DNA of 33,733 bases from NCBI GenBank assembly GCA_964423615.1, contig CAYRFQ010000087.1, forward strand, positions 1-33,733. Direction: 5' to 3'. This DNA is from CAYRFQ01 sp964423615. GTDB lineage: Bacteria; Planctomycetota; Planctomycetia; Gemmatales; Gemmataceae. A program made the position numbers and the translations under genes. Positions within the stretch are counted from its first letter, which is position 1. Each line of letters starts with the position of its first letter. Below are positions 8,701-23,700 of the stretch, one piece after another. The notes beneath the pieces are model-generated. The model searched no databases and was not told the DNA's origin. It worked only from the letters and a program-made list of their open reading frames with translations.

Positions 8701-11700
8701 ACTGCCAGTATCGATGCCGTGGCAGGTACTCTGGTCGCCAACCTGGATGATGGGAATGGCGGCCTGGATAGTGGCTCCGGGAGCACACTATCAGCCGGCT
8801 TTGCGATCGGCATCAACATCATCAGCAATGACCTGGGTGACGGTGGCACTTTGGCCACGGTCACAGATTCCACGGTCTCAGCTGGTGGGAACATCATGAT
8901 TGCCGCGGCCACCGTCAGTGCCATCCGGGCCATTGCCCTCGGTGTGGCCTTCAACGCTGGTGGAACGTCCGGCTCAGCCAATGCGGCCGGCTTGAGTTTG
9001 GGTGCCAACGTCATCAGCACGAAAACCAGAGCCTCTGCCCGAGGAAAGCGAACGACCAAGGGCTTCTCCGCAGGTGGTTCTTTCACGGTCACTGCCGAGG
9101 ACCGGTCTGACCTATTTAGCGGGTCCGGTGGGGCTGGGATCAGTCGGAACAAGGGATTATCCGGAGGGAGTTCCAATTCGGTGGGGATTGCTCTTTCCTT
9201 TAACACCGTAACGACCGATATCAAAGCCGATGTGACAAATACCAAGGTCAGTGCAGACAGCTTGACCATTGAAGCAGACTCTAACGGTGACATCACCGCC
9301 ATCGGCGTTGGTGGGGCAAAAGCCGACGACTTTGCCTTGGCCGGCCAAATTACTATTAACTGGACCGATCAAAGAGTTCGGGCCTTTAGCAAAAATTCTA
9401 CCATTACGGTGGCTGGAGACGGTGGTGATGTCAACATCCTGGCTACCAACGAATCGCAGATCTTCTCGGTCGCCGGTGCGTTATCTGTCGCCACTGATGA
9501 TGGCAGCAATGCCATTGGTGCCGCCCTGTCCCTGAACCTCATCAACGATATCACCAAGGCCTACATCGATAATTCCTCTGTGGAAGCGGTCGACGGTAGC
9601 ATCATTGTCCATGCCAATTCGTTGGGCGAAATCTTGACCATAGCCACCGGGATTGCCAGTGGTCAGAACATTGGGGTTGCCGGTTCCATCTCGGTTGCAG
9701 TGTTGAGCAACGTGGTCGAAGCCTATATTGTCGACTCGGGTGTAACGGCAGACCGCAACTTGTATGTGTACGCATTACAGGATGGCAAGATCGATTCTTA
9801 CGGCGGCTCGCTCGGGCTCTCCTTCCAGAAGAACGGGGCCGGTGGAGCGCTGAGTATCAATGTCATCGAAAACACCACCAAGGCCTACATCGGTTCATCC
9901 ACCGTGATGGCCAAAGCGAACGACAATGAAACCTTTACCGTCAACAACTGGGATGAAGCCGGGGATGTGAGTACGGAAGACGTGTCCGGCCTGGCTGTTA
10001 TAGCCAGTTCCGCCGAGGACCTGGAGTTTTACGCCGTGACCGCTGGCGTTGGATTTGGCGGCAGCGGAGTTGCGTTGAACATTACCCCTGCCTTTCTCTA
10101 CGACACCACGTACGCCTATATCCAGGACTCAGACGTCAATTCCGCGACGGAACAGGGCCAAGATGTCATTGTGCGAGCCCACCAGGATTCCGATTTTTAC
10201 GTCCTGGTCGGACAGGCAGCCGTCTCCAAGGATGCCTCCGTGGGAATCGCCGCCGGAGGAATGTTCGTTGCCACAGACACGCAGGCCTGGATCTCCGATA
10301 CCGACAGCAGCGACGGTTATGCGACTGTTTATGCCGGGCAGAATGTCGATGTTCGCGCAGTAACAAAAACGAAACTGGATACCTTGATGTTGGGCCTGAC
10401 CTTCAGTGTTCAGAAATTTGCCGGGGCAGGATCGGTCGACTTGGTCGTGATTGATAACACAAACCGGGCCTACATTGCCCAGATGGATGTGTTCGCCGGA
10501 GACGACCTGAACGTCCTTGCCTACGATCGGTTAGAAATGGAACGCCTCCTCGGTGGAGTCAATTTAACCCTAACGACAGGTGCTGGCGGCGGCACGTTTA
10601 TGAGTATTAGTAACACCAGCAGCAATGAAGCCCGGCTGGTAAACACCGTTGCCAATGTGACTGATGATACCGCCGTCAAGGCCATTACCACCACCAGAGC
10701 TGAAGACATCTCCGGTATCAGCTTGAGCGTTGGGCTCAAAGGAGGGTTTAACGGTGTCTTTGCCTGGTATATCTCCAAGACAGATACGGTGGCAGTTATT
10801 GAAAGTGACACCCGGGCGTCACAAATTAATCAGGATCCCAACTATGCCGGTGACACCCAGACGGTCACCGTATACGCGGAAGATGATCTCGTGGTCAGTG
10901 GAATCATGGGCGGATTGGCTGCCGGGGGAATAGCTGGAGTCGGAGGAAACTTACTGTGGGTCCATGTGCAAAACACAGTCGATGCCCACATCGGTGACCG
11001 TACCTTGATTAACGCCGTCTCGGACGTGACGGTCGAATCCAATTCTGTCAAAGATATTACTACTTGGGCTGGCGGCCTTGGGGTCGGACTGGGTGGTGGC
11101 TTTTTTGGCACCTTCATCATCACCACTATCGGTTCAGGTGTGGCTCCCAATCTGACAGGCGACATAAATGACGATGTCCGTGGCAAAGTCAGCGAAGCCA
11201 TGGAAGCAGCTCTGGATATTTCTGCTCTGGCCACCAGCCGAAGACCCACGGAAGTAAGTGATTCGGTCAACGAAAACACGACAACTTTTGATGACCAGGG
11301 CACCATTGACCGGTCTACACAGGACGTGGCTGCATACATTGGCAATGATGTTGTCTTGGCTATCGGTGGGAATCTGACCATCGATGCCAAAGAAACGGTC
11401 ACGTACGAAGCCCGGGCGGGATCGGTTGGGTTAGCTGTCGGCGGTGGGCTTGGCGGCTCTGTTGTCATCAACCAGATTAACACGATCACCCAGGCCTATG
11501 TGGGCGACCGCACAGTTGTGGCGGTTGCCGGAGATATTGATATTTCCGCCACGGCGGATGAAACCGTCGACATCTCTGCGATAGCTGGTGGTGGATCCGT
11601 TGGCTTTTCCCTTGGCGCTCAATATTCGCGATCCGATCTCTGGAGTACACAACAGGCCGGGCTGGGCCAGGATGTGCAGGTCCTGTTTGCCGATGAAGTT

Positions 11701-14700
11701 TCCATTGATGCCAGCCATACCCGCGATGCCCTTGTGTTTGGCGGTGGTGCTGGGCTTGGCGGCTTGGCTGCCGGTGCCTCCTTTTCCGTGGTCGACATGC
11801 AAGGCCAGACTGAGGCCTTCATCAACCAACGAACCGTTCTCGGGCAAGTCGATGCCAACGGAGATGTCACCGGCCAAATCGGCTCGCTGACTGTAACCGC
11901 TTCCAGCACGGTCACGCGGGCCGATACCAATGCCCCGGCTCTTGTAGCTGGAATTGTCGCCGGAGTGGCCGGGAGTGAAGCCACTTCCAGAATCGAGAGC
12001 GAAATCATCACCACCATCGGTAGCGGTGTTGAAGCATACGCCAGCGGTGCAGTTGTTTTCCAAACAGAAACCGACCAAGATGCCGAAGCGATTTCTGTGG
12101 GTGTGGGCATATCAGCCGGAGCCAACTTTGGAGTTTCGACAGCAGAAGCCATTATTTCTCCGACGGTCGAAACCCGGGTGCGGTCGGAAATCACCATCGT
12201 CGCCGACAGCATCACGATTCAGTCGATGCACAACATGTTCAGCACCGGAGTGGAAAAATCCGGCCAGGCTTACGCCGAAGCCACTGCTTCCGGTGGTGCC
12301 TTGCTGTTGGGGCTCAACGGTAGCGTGGCAAACTCCTATGTGGAAGCGGTGGTCGGCGTATCCTTGGGTGACACCATGTTGATTGCCGAATCAGGCAACG
12401 TCAACATTCGCTCCCGTTCCAACAACGACGGCTACGCCGATGGCGATGGCACCGGTGGTGGATTCATCGGCGTTGGCTTACAAACGGCCGACATCTTCTT
12501 GACCACACAAAACACCATCGACGTTGATGACGATGCTACCATCATCTCCGACAACGGCAACGTCATCATCCAGGCGGAATCCGTAGAGGATGTCTTTGCC
12601 GATGTCCGCTCGGCCAGCGGTGGATTTATCGCCGTTGCCGAGGGCCGATCAGAAATCGATGCCGAGCACACCACCACGGTAACGGTTGGCAATAACGTCT
12701 ACATCGAAGCGGAAAATAATGTTCGGCTCAAGGCCGTCACCGATACCGTTTTGGAAAACAAGGTGGAAGCGGTGAGCACCGCCGGGGGCGCGTTGCCCAC
12801 TTCGGATACCGACATTAACTACGCTGGTCCTGGTGATGTAGCAGTGATCCGAACCGATGTGGGCCGCTTCACCGAGATCAAAGGGGGAACTATCGATATC
12901 TTGGCGGAATTTGAAACCTTGGATCTGAAGACCGATGCTACCTCGGAAGCGTCCGCCTTTGGAACTGACTCCGACGCGACCGCCAGGATCAACGCTGTTA
13001 CTAACGCTGATGTGCAGATCGCTGCCGGAGCTCGGTTAGATGGCCTCCAGCGAATCACCCTGAAAGCTGACCATACAGATGTCTCCATGGATGCTTTCGC
13101 TCGTGGGGCTTCCGTGATAAAGGGCCGCGGCTCGGTCTTTGGCACCTCCGATGCCGAAGCCACGATTGACTGGACCGGGGCCAGCCAGATTACCACGCTG
13201 GATTCCTATGATGTGGAAGAAGCCGACGGCACCATCACCACAATCGACGCCGACAACACTCTCATCACCAAAGTGCTTAACCTGTCTGCCCTGGTGGACA
13301 GCGATTTGTCCGATGTGGATGCCTTCGCCGAAGAAGTCGGCCCAACCGAGATCAGTCGCGATCCGGTTTCCTCGGAAACCTTCCAGGTAAACCGCATTAT
13401 CGATCTCAATTCGAACATCGTGCAGTTGGTGGCCGAAGATCCGATTTTGGTGATTGACAGGAATGGCAATTTGGAATCACAAAACATCATCGAGTATACA
13501 GAAACCGACACCACCATCACCGTTGAGGACATTGTCAATGTCGGTAGTCTTGGTGGCGAGGTCAACATAACCGTCAACACCACCAACCAAGACACAGAGA
13601 TGACCGACTCACGGGTTCTCACCGGGGATTCGACATTTACCTTCCAGACCGGCTACGATGAAGTCATCATTACCAACGAATCGGCCAAAACACTGATTCT
13701 GCAAAATATGGATGTCAATCAGGAAGCCGCCACCTTCACGGATCTGGTCAACATTTCCAGTGCCGATGTCAATGACCTGACCACCACCGATGAAACCGAA
13801 CCGGGAACGACCTCCATCGAAGTAACCAGTGCCGGGGATGTGGTAATCGCCGGCTTTATCGAAAACACCTACGGCATTACCAACATCTATGCCGGCGGCG
13901 ATATCACCATGGAAGCCACGTTCCAGCTTAACTCCAGCGAAATTTCCAACCTCAATGCCGGTACACTGTCACAGGATGTGTTGGACGCGTTCACGAACAA
14001 CAGCCGTGGTCTTTCCAATCCGTCTGTATCAGTAGTCGTCTCCGGTTCACGCTGGAAGATTACGGACGACAATGAGGACACCTATTTCATTGTCGCCGAG
14101 GCAACCTCCCTTGATGTCCAATTTGCTCCGGGTTCAGCAACCGTTCGCGGAATCGAAAGCCTGGAAACCATTCTCACCACCAGTGCTGGAGGAATTGGCA
14201 CATCGGCATTCGGCGTCCAGTCGTTTGCTTCCACAGAGGGAGAAGAGACCACAATCACCATCACTGCCAGTTCTGACATCCATCTGGAGCACACAGGGGG
14301 TGATCTCAAGACCAATGTGATCCAATCGACCGCTGGCAATGTGGTGATCAGTTCCGAAGATTCCATCTTCGATGCCCTTACCAACGAAACTGCCAATATC
14401 ATCGGCGGAACCATTACCCTGGAATCCACATCAGGAGCTTTGGGCACATCAGCAAACGCCCTGGAAATTGCCACGTCTGCAACTTCCGTCGCCTTGACCG
14501 CATTCGCCAAAGATGATTTGTATCTGACCGAAGTGGGTAGTGATCTGACCATTACCGAGGTTCGTTCGAGTACCGGCGATGTAGTGCTCACCGTGAAAGA
14601 TGTCGACAGGTCCGGCCAGAACTTGTTCATCAATGCCGGTCAATTGATCAAGGCCGACGAAGGTGCTGTGACCATCAGCGTCGGCGATGATTTCGAATTG

Positions 14701-17700
14701 GCCCTGGGTGGAGCAGTCGAGGCCAAGGATACCATTGACTTCCTGTTTGATTCGGACGGGCTGGATTCGGCTTTGGGTAGTGTGGCCGAATTTAATGGCA
14801 CCCTCAAGCCCGGTAATGATGCCGAGGTCACCATCACAGGAGGTAAGGATGCCGACACCATCTACTTCCGCAAATTGGCTACCACCATCCCGGTTACAAT
14901 CAGCACAGGTGAAGGCGCGGACACCATTGACATTGGCACAACTGACAACGTCCTCAGTCTGATCCAGGATACTTTCAAGATAGATGCTGGGGAAGAAACC
15001 GATGCCAATGAAGATGCCAACACAACCGACGTGGTTATCCTCAACGACGGCGGCAGCACCACCCCACGAAAGCTCTCTTTCGGTGCCACCACGACCACAT
15101 TCGATGCAGTGCTCACAGGCTTCACCGGTGATATCCTATACGCCGGAGTGGAGAACTTAACCCTCAATCTTGGCGATAAACGCGATAATGTAACGTTTGC
15201 GTTTACCCCAGAAGGAACAGCGACCACCGTCAAACTGGGGGCTGGTAATGACACCGTGAATGTCAGCAGTATCAGCAGGTTATTGACTACCATTCAGGGC
15301 AAAATCAACCTTGAAGGTGAAAATGGCACCGATCAGCTAACCATTGATAATTTCGCAGACAGCACAGCCAACAGTGGCACTCTGTCTCGCTCCTTGCTGA
15401 ACGGATTTGGCATGGGCACCACAGACGATGACGGTATCGGCTTTGGCGGCTTCGAAGCCGTTGCCGTCTCCCTTGGTACCGGAGCTGATTCGCTGACCAT
15501 CACCGGTACCAGCGCGCCCGTCAATCTCGATCTCAACAGTGGCGATGACACCGTTGCTATCAGCGGCGACATCGCCGAGTTCGAAGTGGATCTCGATGTA
15601 ATCGGCAAAGCCGGAGATGCCGATGAGTTGGCCATCAACTTCACGGAAGCCAGTATCTTCACCCTCGATAGCACAACCATCACCAGCACCCTGGGAACGG
15701 GTCAGATTCATTACAGCAACGTGGCCTTCATCTCCGCTACTTTGAGTGATGCGCCCGACTTCGTACAAATCAACGATACGGGGGCTTCCCTGGACATGAA
15801 CACCGGCGGTGGCAGTGACACTGTCACTGTCACAGCCCTGTCATCAACTTCTACCATCGATCTTGGTAGTGACTCCGACACCGACTCCCTTACTCTGAAC
15901 GGAACGTCGGCAAGTCTAGACCTCTACGGAAATTTCTCCGGCATCGATAGCCTGGTTGTGGATCTGTCCGAAACGACCAATGCCGTCAAGGGGGGACGCA
16001 TCGATGACACTTCATCAGGTGTGCTCAGCAACATCACCGAAGGTGTGGTCACCATCGACGGCTTTACCAACCTCAACCTACTAATGGGCACCGGCAATGA
16101 CAACCTCATCGTTGATGCTGGGGTCGGGCTGGCCGGTACCAAGATTACCATCGATGGTGGGGCCAGTAACGACAGCGTCGACATCTTTACCATCAGTGAC
16201 ACCACTGTTGTCAATGGTGGCGATGATGACGATGTGGTCAACATCTACATTGATGGCTTCCCAACCGAAAATCAATTCACTGACCTGGGCCTAGATGTGG
16301 AAACCCTGGCTATCCACAACACCACTAGCACAGTTTCCACGGATTGGTCCTACATAGATGCCAAGTTGACCGTCGATAACAACGGCACAGTACTCACTGT
16401 GATTGATGATTTGCTTGGCCTAGAACAGATCAACCTGCTCGCTGGTGCCGGGACCAACACGTTAATTGTAGGTACCGATACGTTGAGCGATGTCACCGGA
16501 TCCATCAACGGCAACGGTGTGGTCGAGACCCGTGTCGGGATTAGCTTCGATAGCCTGGGCAGCACTCCCCAAACTAGTTATATCGAAGATGTGTTTACCT
16601 TCACCACCAACAGCAGTTTTGTGGGCAACAACGGAACCCTGGTCGGCACCACCGATCCAACCACGGTGACCATGACCTCCAGTGATTCCATACCCTTTGA
16701 TCTGCTTACCATCACCGTCATTGATAGTCGCAGCGGTGATGTGTCTTTGACGGTTACCGGAACTTCCGGGGTAGATGGTTCCACCATCAGCGAAACGGTT
16801 ACCTACACTGCCACCGGATCGGCTCAGGAACTCACTTTCACCAGTTTGCAAGATGTGACCGATGTCTCATGGAATCTGCCGAGCGGCTTGCAGATGGAAG
16901 AGTTGCTGGCAGGTTCACGGGAAACTGGAGCGGGCAACGTGGAACTGGATTTTGGTTCCATTGTGCTGTCGGCGGGGGAATCGGTGACTTACGCCCAGTC
17001 CCAGATTGCCATGGATTTTGAACATGTGGTGGATGGAACCTCGTCATACACCGAGGACAACTTGCAACTCACCACCACCGGCACATTCGTCCGCGATGAG
17101 TTTGATGGGCGATCAGTAACTACAACAGCGGATGGCGAAACCTTCACTCTGCAGGCAGCCAACGGTGGCGGCCTGGTGTTTTACTCTCTGCGATTGGGCA
17201 ACACTACTTCCACTGCTAAAACCGTGACTTTCATAGCGACAACGCTCAATGGGGCAACTATTGACATTCCGGTAACTGTGCCAGCGACTTCTGACCTCAC
17301 TTTATACCAGAATGAATTCCTCAGCCTGAATGAAGTGTTAACTTCATTGAGCTGGAATATGGATACAGGCATTTTGGTCGACACCGTGAACGCAGTGAAC
17401 CGGGTGCAAAGTGGGCTTGAATTCGACGAGTTTTCCGGGAACGTTGTGGAAGAGCAGGGCTATCGTATTTTCTCAACGCTTTCCCTCAGAGGCTTGGCCA
17501 TCCCCAATGCCATTGTCCCCCAGACCAATCAAGAGCAAACCATAACCGCTCTCAATGGCCGGCCATTTACTCTGGAAGCAATTGACTTCTCTCACCTCAA
17601 TAGTTCGTCACCCGACATCAATCTCACCTTCTTTGCAACAACAGCTACGGGGGAGGACGTCCGCGAAACCATCTCCTTCGCGGGCCAATCAGGCTTCACC

Positions 17701-20700
17701 ACAGTCCCGTTTACCAACCTCAAGGAGGTCACCTCGATCACCTTCCGGAACACGTCCGGGTTTGGCTTGTTGCTGAAAAATATGCAACTCAGCCAGGGAT
17801 TGCTGGAAAGTGTAACGGCATCGAACATGCCAACGCCAGTGCCGACGGCAACAGCCAATACTGCACAGGACATCGTTTTCTTGACAGATACCGGTGAACT
17901 CCAGGTGGATGGCACCATTGTGACCGACTTGAACGGCACCCCGTTCACTGTGGAATATCTGGATGCCAGTGAAAACGTAGTAGCGAATCCTGCAGCCGAT
18001 GAGCAATACCTGGTCCGATACACTTTCCAGGGCAATCTGATCATTCCAGACGACAGCACTGTCAGCGGCCGCGGTCGTCATGCCATTTCCGTCCATGTCG
18101 AGAATAATGCGGCCATCGGTTCCGGCGTCTTCTTCGACTTTGCTGGCACCTCGGCGGAAGTTGTTAACGATGAATTGGTCGCTGGCGTTGCCGGTCCCGG
18201 AGGTGGTGCCGGTGGAGGCGGTGGAGACGGTGGCAATGGCGGAAGCGGTGGAGCTGGTGGCAGCGGGGGAGACGGTGGCAATGGCGGAGCTGGAGGAGCC
18301 GCCTACTTTGACGGTAACGCTTTCAGGGATATTATCTTTGACGGACAAGATGGCACTGGCGGGGAAGCGGGCAGTCGTGGCGGTTCCGCCAACTCTGGCT
18401 TATCCGGCACAGAAGGCAGCGACGGTACGGATGGGTTTAACCAGGGATTAGGTGGTGATGGTGGGGGAATTGGCGAAGGCCAGAAAATCGGCGGTGGCGG
18501 TTCCGCCGGAGATCGGCCACCGAGATCGGCTGCCGGATCAGGTGGAGACGGTGGGGATTCCAGAACTTACGGACAAAACCGTGATTCGGGTGATCCGGGT
18601 ACAGCCCCAACAGATGTAGATGGAGACCTGGACGGCAGCTTAGGGTTTGACGGGTTTGACGGCGAAGCCGGAACCGGCGGTCAGAACAAAGGCACTGGCA
18701 CTACTATTTCTGGTGGCGGCGGTGGTGCTGGCGGCTCCGGGGGCGGTGGCGGCGGTGGTGGCACCGGCGGCTCCGGTGGCGGCGGAGGTGGAGCTGGTGG
18801 TGGCGGCGGAGCCAAGCAGACTGCCGGTTCTCCCCAATCTGGTGGCGGAGGTGGTGCCGGCGGCGGTGGCGGTGGCGGCGGTGACGGCGGTGACGGCGGC
18901 GCCGGCGCTGATGGTGGGGCCGGTGGCGGAGGCGGTGGGGCTTTCGAAATCGTGGTTAACGGGGTACTCGTTGTTAGCGAAGACACCGTCTTTGATGCCA
19001 GTGGTGGGGCCGGCATGGCTGGTCGCGGTGGGGCTGGCGGGGCCGGTGGCACCGGCGGCGGTGGCGGCGGCACCGGTGGCTTCTATATCTTTGACACGGA
19101 CATTGGCCTCTACTACCAGGGCGATCGGCTGGGACCAAATGAAATAGCCGTCGGAGCGCCGGGTGGCGCCTTTGGCAATAATGTCTCACCGACCGGTGGT
19201 GGCTCCGGAAGAATTGGTGAAGATGGCAGCAGACCAAGTACCGATGGCCGTGCCGGGGACAGTTTTGCAGAAGGCTTTACCGGCCAGGGAGGTGTAGGCG
19301 GCGAAGGGGTTTCCGGCTCCAGTGGTGGTTCTGGTGCCAACGGCGGCCAGGGGGAAGCCGACAGGGGCGGCAACGGAGGTTCGGGAGCCGACGGCGGGGA
19401 TGGTGGAGATGGAGCCAATGGTGGTGACGGGGGCAGGGGCGGTGCCGGGGCCGGTGGTGCCGGCGGGACCATCAAGATTTTTGCCAGTTCCCTGCAGGTT
19501 GCCCGGAGTGGCAGCGACCCGCTCGTCACGGTCTTGACCGCTGGTGGGCTTGGCAGTGATCACTCCACAACCACGGAAGACGGTGAACGGGGCCGCATAT
19601 TGCTGGGTGATAATGATAGGCCCAACATCAACGATCGTGAACTGGTGCAATCGGACATCAACAGCAGCTTCATTGACGACTTCAGCGGTCCAGTTGATGT
19701 CAACCCATTCTTGAGCGGCGATCTCGGTGGTGGCGAAGCCGTTCCCTATATTCCCAACCTTGTAGGTGGAGCCCAAGTTTACGGTTTCCTGAATGACATC
19801 GACGCAACGATCATCGATAGCCTGGACTTCGATTTGCAAACCAGCAACGTCGTCGATGCTCCCCCGGAAGATGCTCTGGTAGCAGTCTATCGCGTGGACG
19901 TTGGTAATCTGGACGACTTGGGGTTGACCAACAACCCATCCGATTTCGACTTCCTCGGCTACCAGTGGATTTTCGTGATGAACTTGACAGAAATGAACCT
20001 GGGTACTCCGCAGATCAGCATCGGCATACATTCGAACAATGACACCACAAACAGCAGCCTACACGATCTCACCTATGACGGGATTGCCGATGACATACCA
20101 CAAACCCTGACCGCACTCAATGCCGGCACCATCTGGGCCACCTTGATCCCGATCGATGACGGCAGTGAAACGGTTCGCATTAACATGACCATCAACGGAG
20201 ATACTAGCACGCAAGGCAGCATCATTCCGTTGGACAATGCCGAATTAGGTCGGGATGAGGCGCTATACATCACGGCTGTTCGACCGAATACACTTGCCGA
20301 CTTTGGAGCCGAACCGATCATCAACGACTTCTCCGGGTTCAGCAGCATCTCAACCGGCGTTTCTGGCGAGATTTATGCAGTGGCCGCGGACCGCAATGCC
20401 TTGTTAGTCATTGATGGTACCGACTTCCGTTTGAAGCAAGTGTTTGAAGAAACCTACGACGGCCTTCGCGGCATTGATATCATCCGAGATGTGGTGGCTT
20501 CGGACGATGGAGAACATGTTTATCTGCTAACTGATGGTGACATGATCATCATGTCGCGGGATGCAACGACCGGACTGCTGGATTTTTCCGCGCAACAGGA
20601 ACTCACCGACACGGACCTGGGGATTCCGGAAGCCCGTGATGTGGTTATTGAGAAATTATTGTCGAACCCATTTTCCGGAGGTGGTGCTGCCCTGGTCTCC

Positions 20701-23700
20701 TACGAGGACGTCTTTACAACGGAAACTGAGCAGGCCATTATCCTTTATCTCCGCAATAGTGATACCGGCCAACTGGATGTACTAAACTCGGATTCCTCAT
20801 TCCGCCGCCAACCAGCAGAGAATACCGGGGTCTACTTGGACGTAGCTGACGCCAATGGGACTCTTTTTGTCCTGGCGGAAAATGGGCTGTATGCCTACGA
20901 GAATTTCTTACTAATCTTCCAGGATTCGGTGGATGCAGCTTCAGCCGAGTTCACCGGCGCCAGAAGCCTGATAGCCACCACAAACCACGTTCATGTACTC
21001 AACGAAAGTGATAATTCGGTAGTGTCATTCACCTTTGATGCTTCCACTGATACCCTCACCTTGCTGCAAAAAGTTAAAGATGAAGAGAACGGCGTGAGTG
21101 GGCTCAGGGCTCCTGTGTCAGCTGTGGAATCCGCCGATGGCAAGTATCTTTACGTGACTGGCCGGGAAAGTGACGCTGTGTCTGTAATTAATTTGGACGG
21201 AGCTGGCAGTCAGGCTCAAACCATTCGAAACAATGCCGCTGGTGTTGCCAACCTGGTACGCCCGGTGGACATTACGAACACGGCGGCCCGAAATTCCCTG
21301 ATTACGGCAACCCTGGGCGATGACATCACTCAAGGTGGCCTGGTTTCTCTCGGATTCGTCAGCGGACTTGGCAACGCCCTGTTGGAACGCCATGGACCGG
21401 ATGATAGCGTTGCTACCTTGCAAGTCTTTCCGGAACCATTTGGCGAGATCGAAGGGATCATCAGCACCTGGCGATTTTCACCGTCTCCGACTTCGATTCG
21501 AGATGTCGGGACGGGAAATGTGACCCCGGTATTGTTGGATTTGCAAAGCGATGGCACCTGGCGTATTACCGCAATCGGAACCCCGAGACGACCAGATTTT
21601 AGTTTCGGCGAGTTGGTGGTGGAATACGATTTCGGTCTGGTAAGCGGCGATCCACTCATATCCGCCAAATACTTCGGTTGGTTGACAACCACGGGCCCAA
21701 CCCAGGGACTCGAAAGTGGCCTCGCGTACGATGAGGGTGGTCAGGAAATTTTTCGCTTGGATCTGAATTCCGGCACCTTTGAGACCGGCGGCGTCTTCAC
21801 CACCGAAACCACTGTCAGTAGAACCTATTCGATTCAAGCCTCATTGGACATACTGGCGTCTTCTGATGCGGTGCGAGCACAATTCCTGAACATTGATTCG
21901 CTCATCGTCTCAACGGGTGGTGGCGACGATGCACTAACAATAGACAGCACTCCAGGTCCGAATGTCACCAGTTTGACTGTGGATTCCGGCGCTGCGGCTG
22001 ACCAGGTTATCCTCTACGATCTGGCACCAACCACAACGGTCAACCTTGGTGAAGGGGCGGACAATGCTCAACTGAGCACAGCCGCTGACGGCACAGTCGA
22101 TATCAACGGTGACTCTGGCCATGACACGATCGCCCTGGTTCAGGTTGGAGCAAACACCAACACCACCTTCCGAGGTCAGGACGACAACGATACTTTCGAA
22201 ATCGCCGGCAACAAGTTGAGTTCAGGCACTACCACAACTGTCCACGGTGGTGATCCGACGGATGCGTCGGCCGATCCTGGTGACACGCTCAATTTCAATC
22301 CAGCCGATGATACCCTGCCCATCAGCCCCAGCGATGGTCCCCAATCCGGCAGCATCGGCATTGACCAACCACAATTCGGGCAAGTCGATTTCTTCAGCAT
22401 TGAAGATGTGAATATCGATTCCGGACCGGTCTTTGAAATCGCCAACTTCAACCCAACAATCGCGGAAGGGGAAGAACTGGTACTGAGCATCACTTTGCCA
22501 AATGTGCCACAAAACAACTTGGATGGCGAGGTCGTATGGGATTTCCCTGGTATGGGAGGCAACCCCACTGGCACTGATCTGAACATTTCCTGGTCAGATT
22601 TGAAAGCACTCTACGGCATTAATGATGGAGATCAGGATTTCAAAATTAGCGTCAGTGCCACCAACAATCGTGGCTTTACCACCACGGAAGTTCTGACTCT
22701 GTCAGTTACAGACACCCCGCCTGAGATCACCATTTCAGCAGACAACAACGCGGAGGTCGGAACAGAATACAGCATCAATTATGTGGCCAACGAATTCGGC
22801 ACCGATACCGTCGAGCGTTGGTTTATCAACTGGGGCGACGGTTCCGATCTCCAAGAACTCGGGGCCGGCATCAATGACGCCAAACACATCTACCAAACCC
22901 CTGGTGATTACACCATCACGGTAGGTGTGGTTGACAGCAATTCTACACCAGCCATTGCCAACAGTAATTCGCACAATGTATCCGTTTCGGTCAATGCCAA
23001 AACCATCAGTGCCGGTGGGCCTTACACCATCGAAGAAGGTCAGCCGTTAACGCTGGTGGCCACCGTTGTCGGTCACTACACCACCATCGAATGGAGTGTG
23101 AACGGTGATGCTACCTTCGGCGATGCTAATGGCCTGACAGCCACTTTGGACTGGGAAAACGATCTGGCAGGGCTCGGTGTGAACAACAGCGGCAGTAATC
23201 TGCCAATCACCGTTAAGGTAACTTACCCCAACGGTGATACCGTTACCAACTCCACCACCCTTGATATCCTTAACGTTGCACCGACGGCGAGCATTGCTAC
23301 CGATGTGCTGAGCACAGGCATTCCGGAAGGCCTTGGTTCCGGTTCCCAGTACAACATAATGCTCAACAATATTACTGATCCGGCCAGTGGGGATATGACG
23401 GCCGGGCTCACTTACCACATCGATTTTGGTGCAGATGGCATTATCGATGTCACCGGCACAACTACCACAAACATGACCGGAGCGATTCTAATTCCTGGTA
23501 ACTGGACTGGTTCGGACGGGTTGCGTCAGGATGGTGTGATTCCGATCAAGGGCATCATTGAAGATCAGGATGGTGGTTTGAACGAATACTTCACTTTCAT
23601 CCAGGTGAATGATGTAGCCCCCACAGTTACCCTGTCGGGTGCCGATACCGCAACTGAGGGTGATACCTATTCGCTAACCATCTCAGCCACAGATCCGGGT

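Noticed and set aside
8367..9302. 311-codon open frame on the minus strand within the beta-helix array
   Set aside because: It is low-complexity (Pro/Ala/Thr/Val) and the exact antisense of repeat-coding DNA; no domain and no ribosome site. A composition artefact.
18681..19073. Proline-rich minus-strand frame opposite the glycine-rich region
   Set aside because: Pro codons (CCN) are the reverse complement of Gly codons (NGG/GGN), so it is a mirror of the Gly repeats.
18647..19147. Ala/Val-rich + strand frame overlapping the Gly-rich region
   Set aside because: A shifted reading of GGTGGC repeats, fully inside the giant gene and without protein-like composition.
18181..19470. Possible CRISPR-like or minisatellite array
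   Set aside because: Repeats are in-frame glycine codons without constant spacers; this is protein-coding low complexity.
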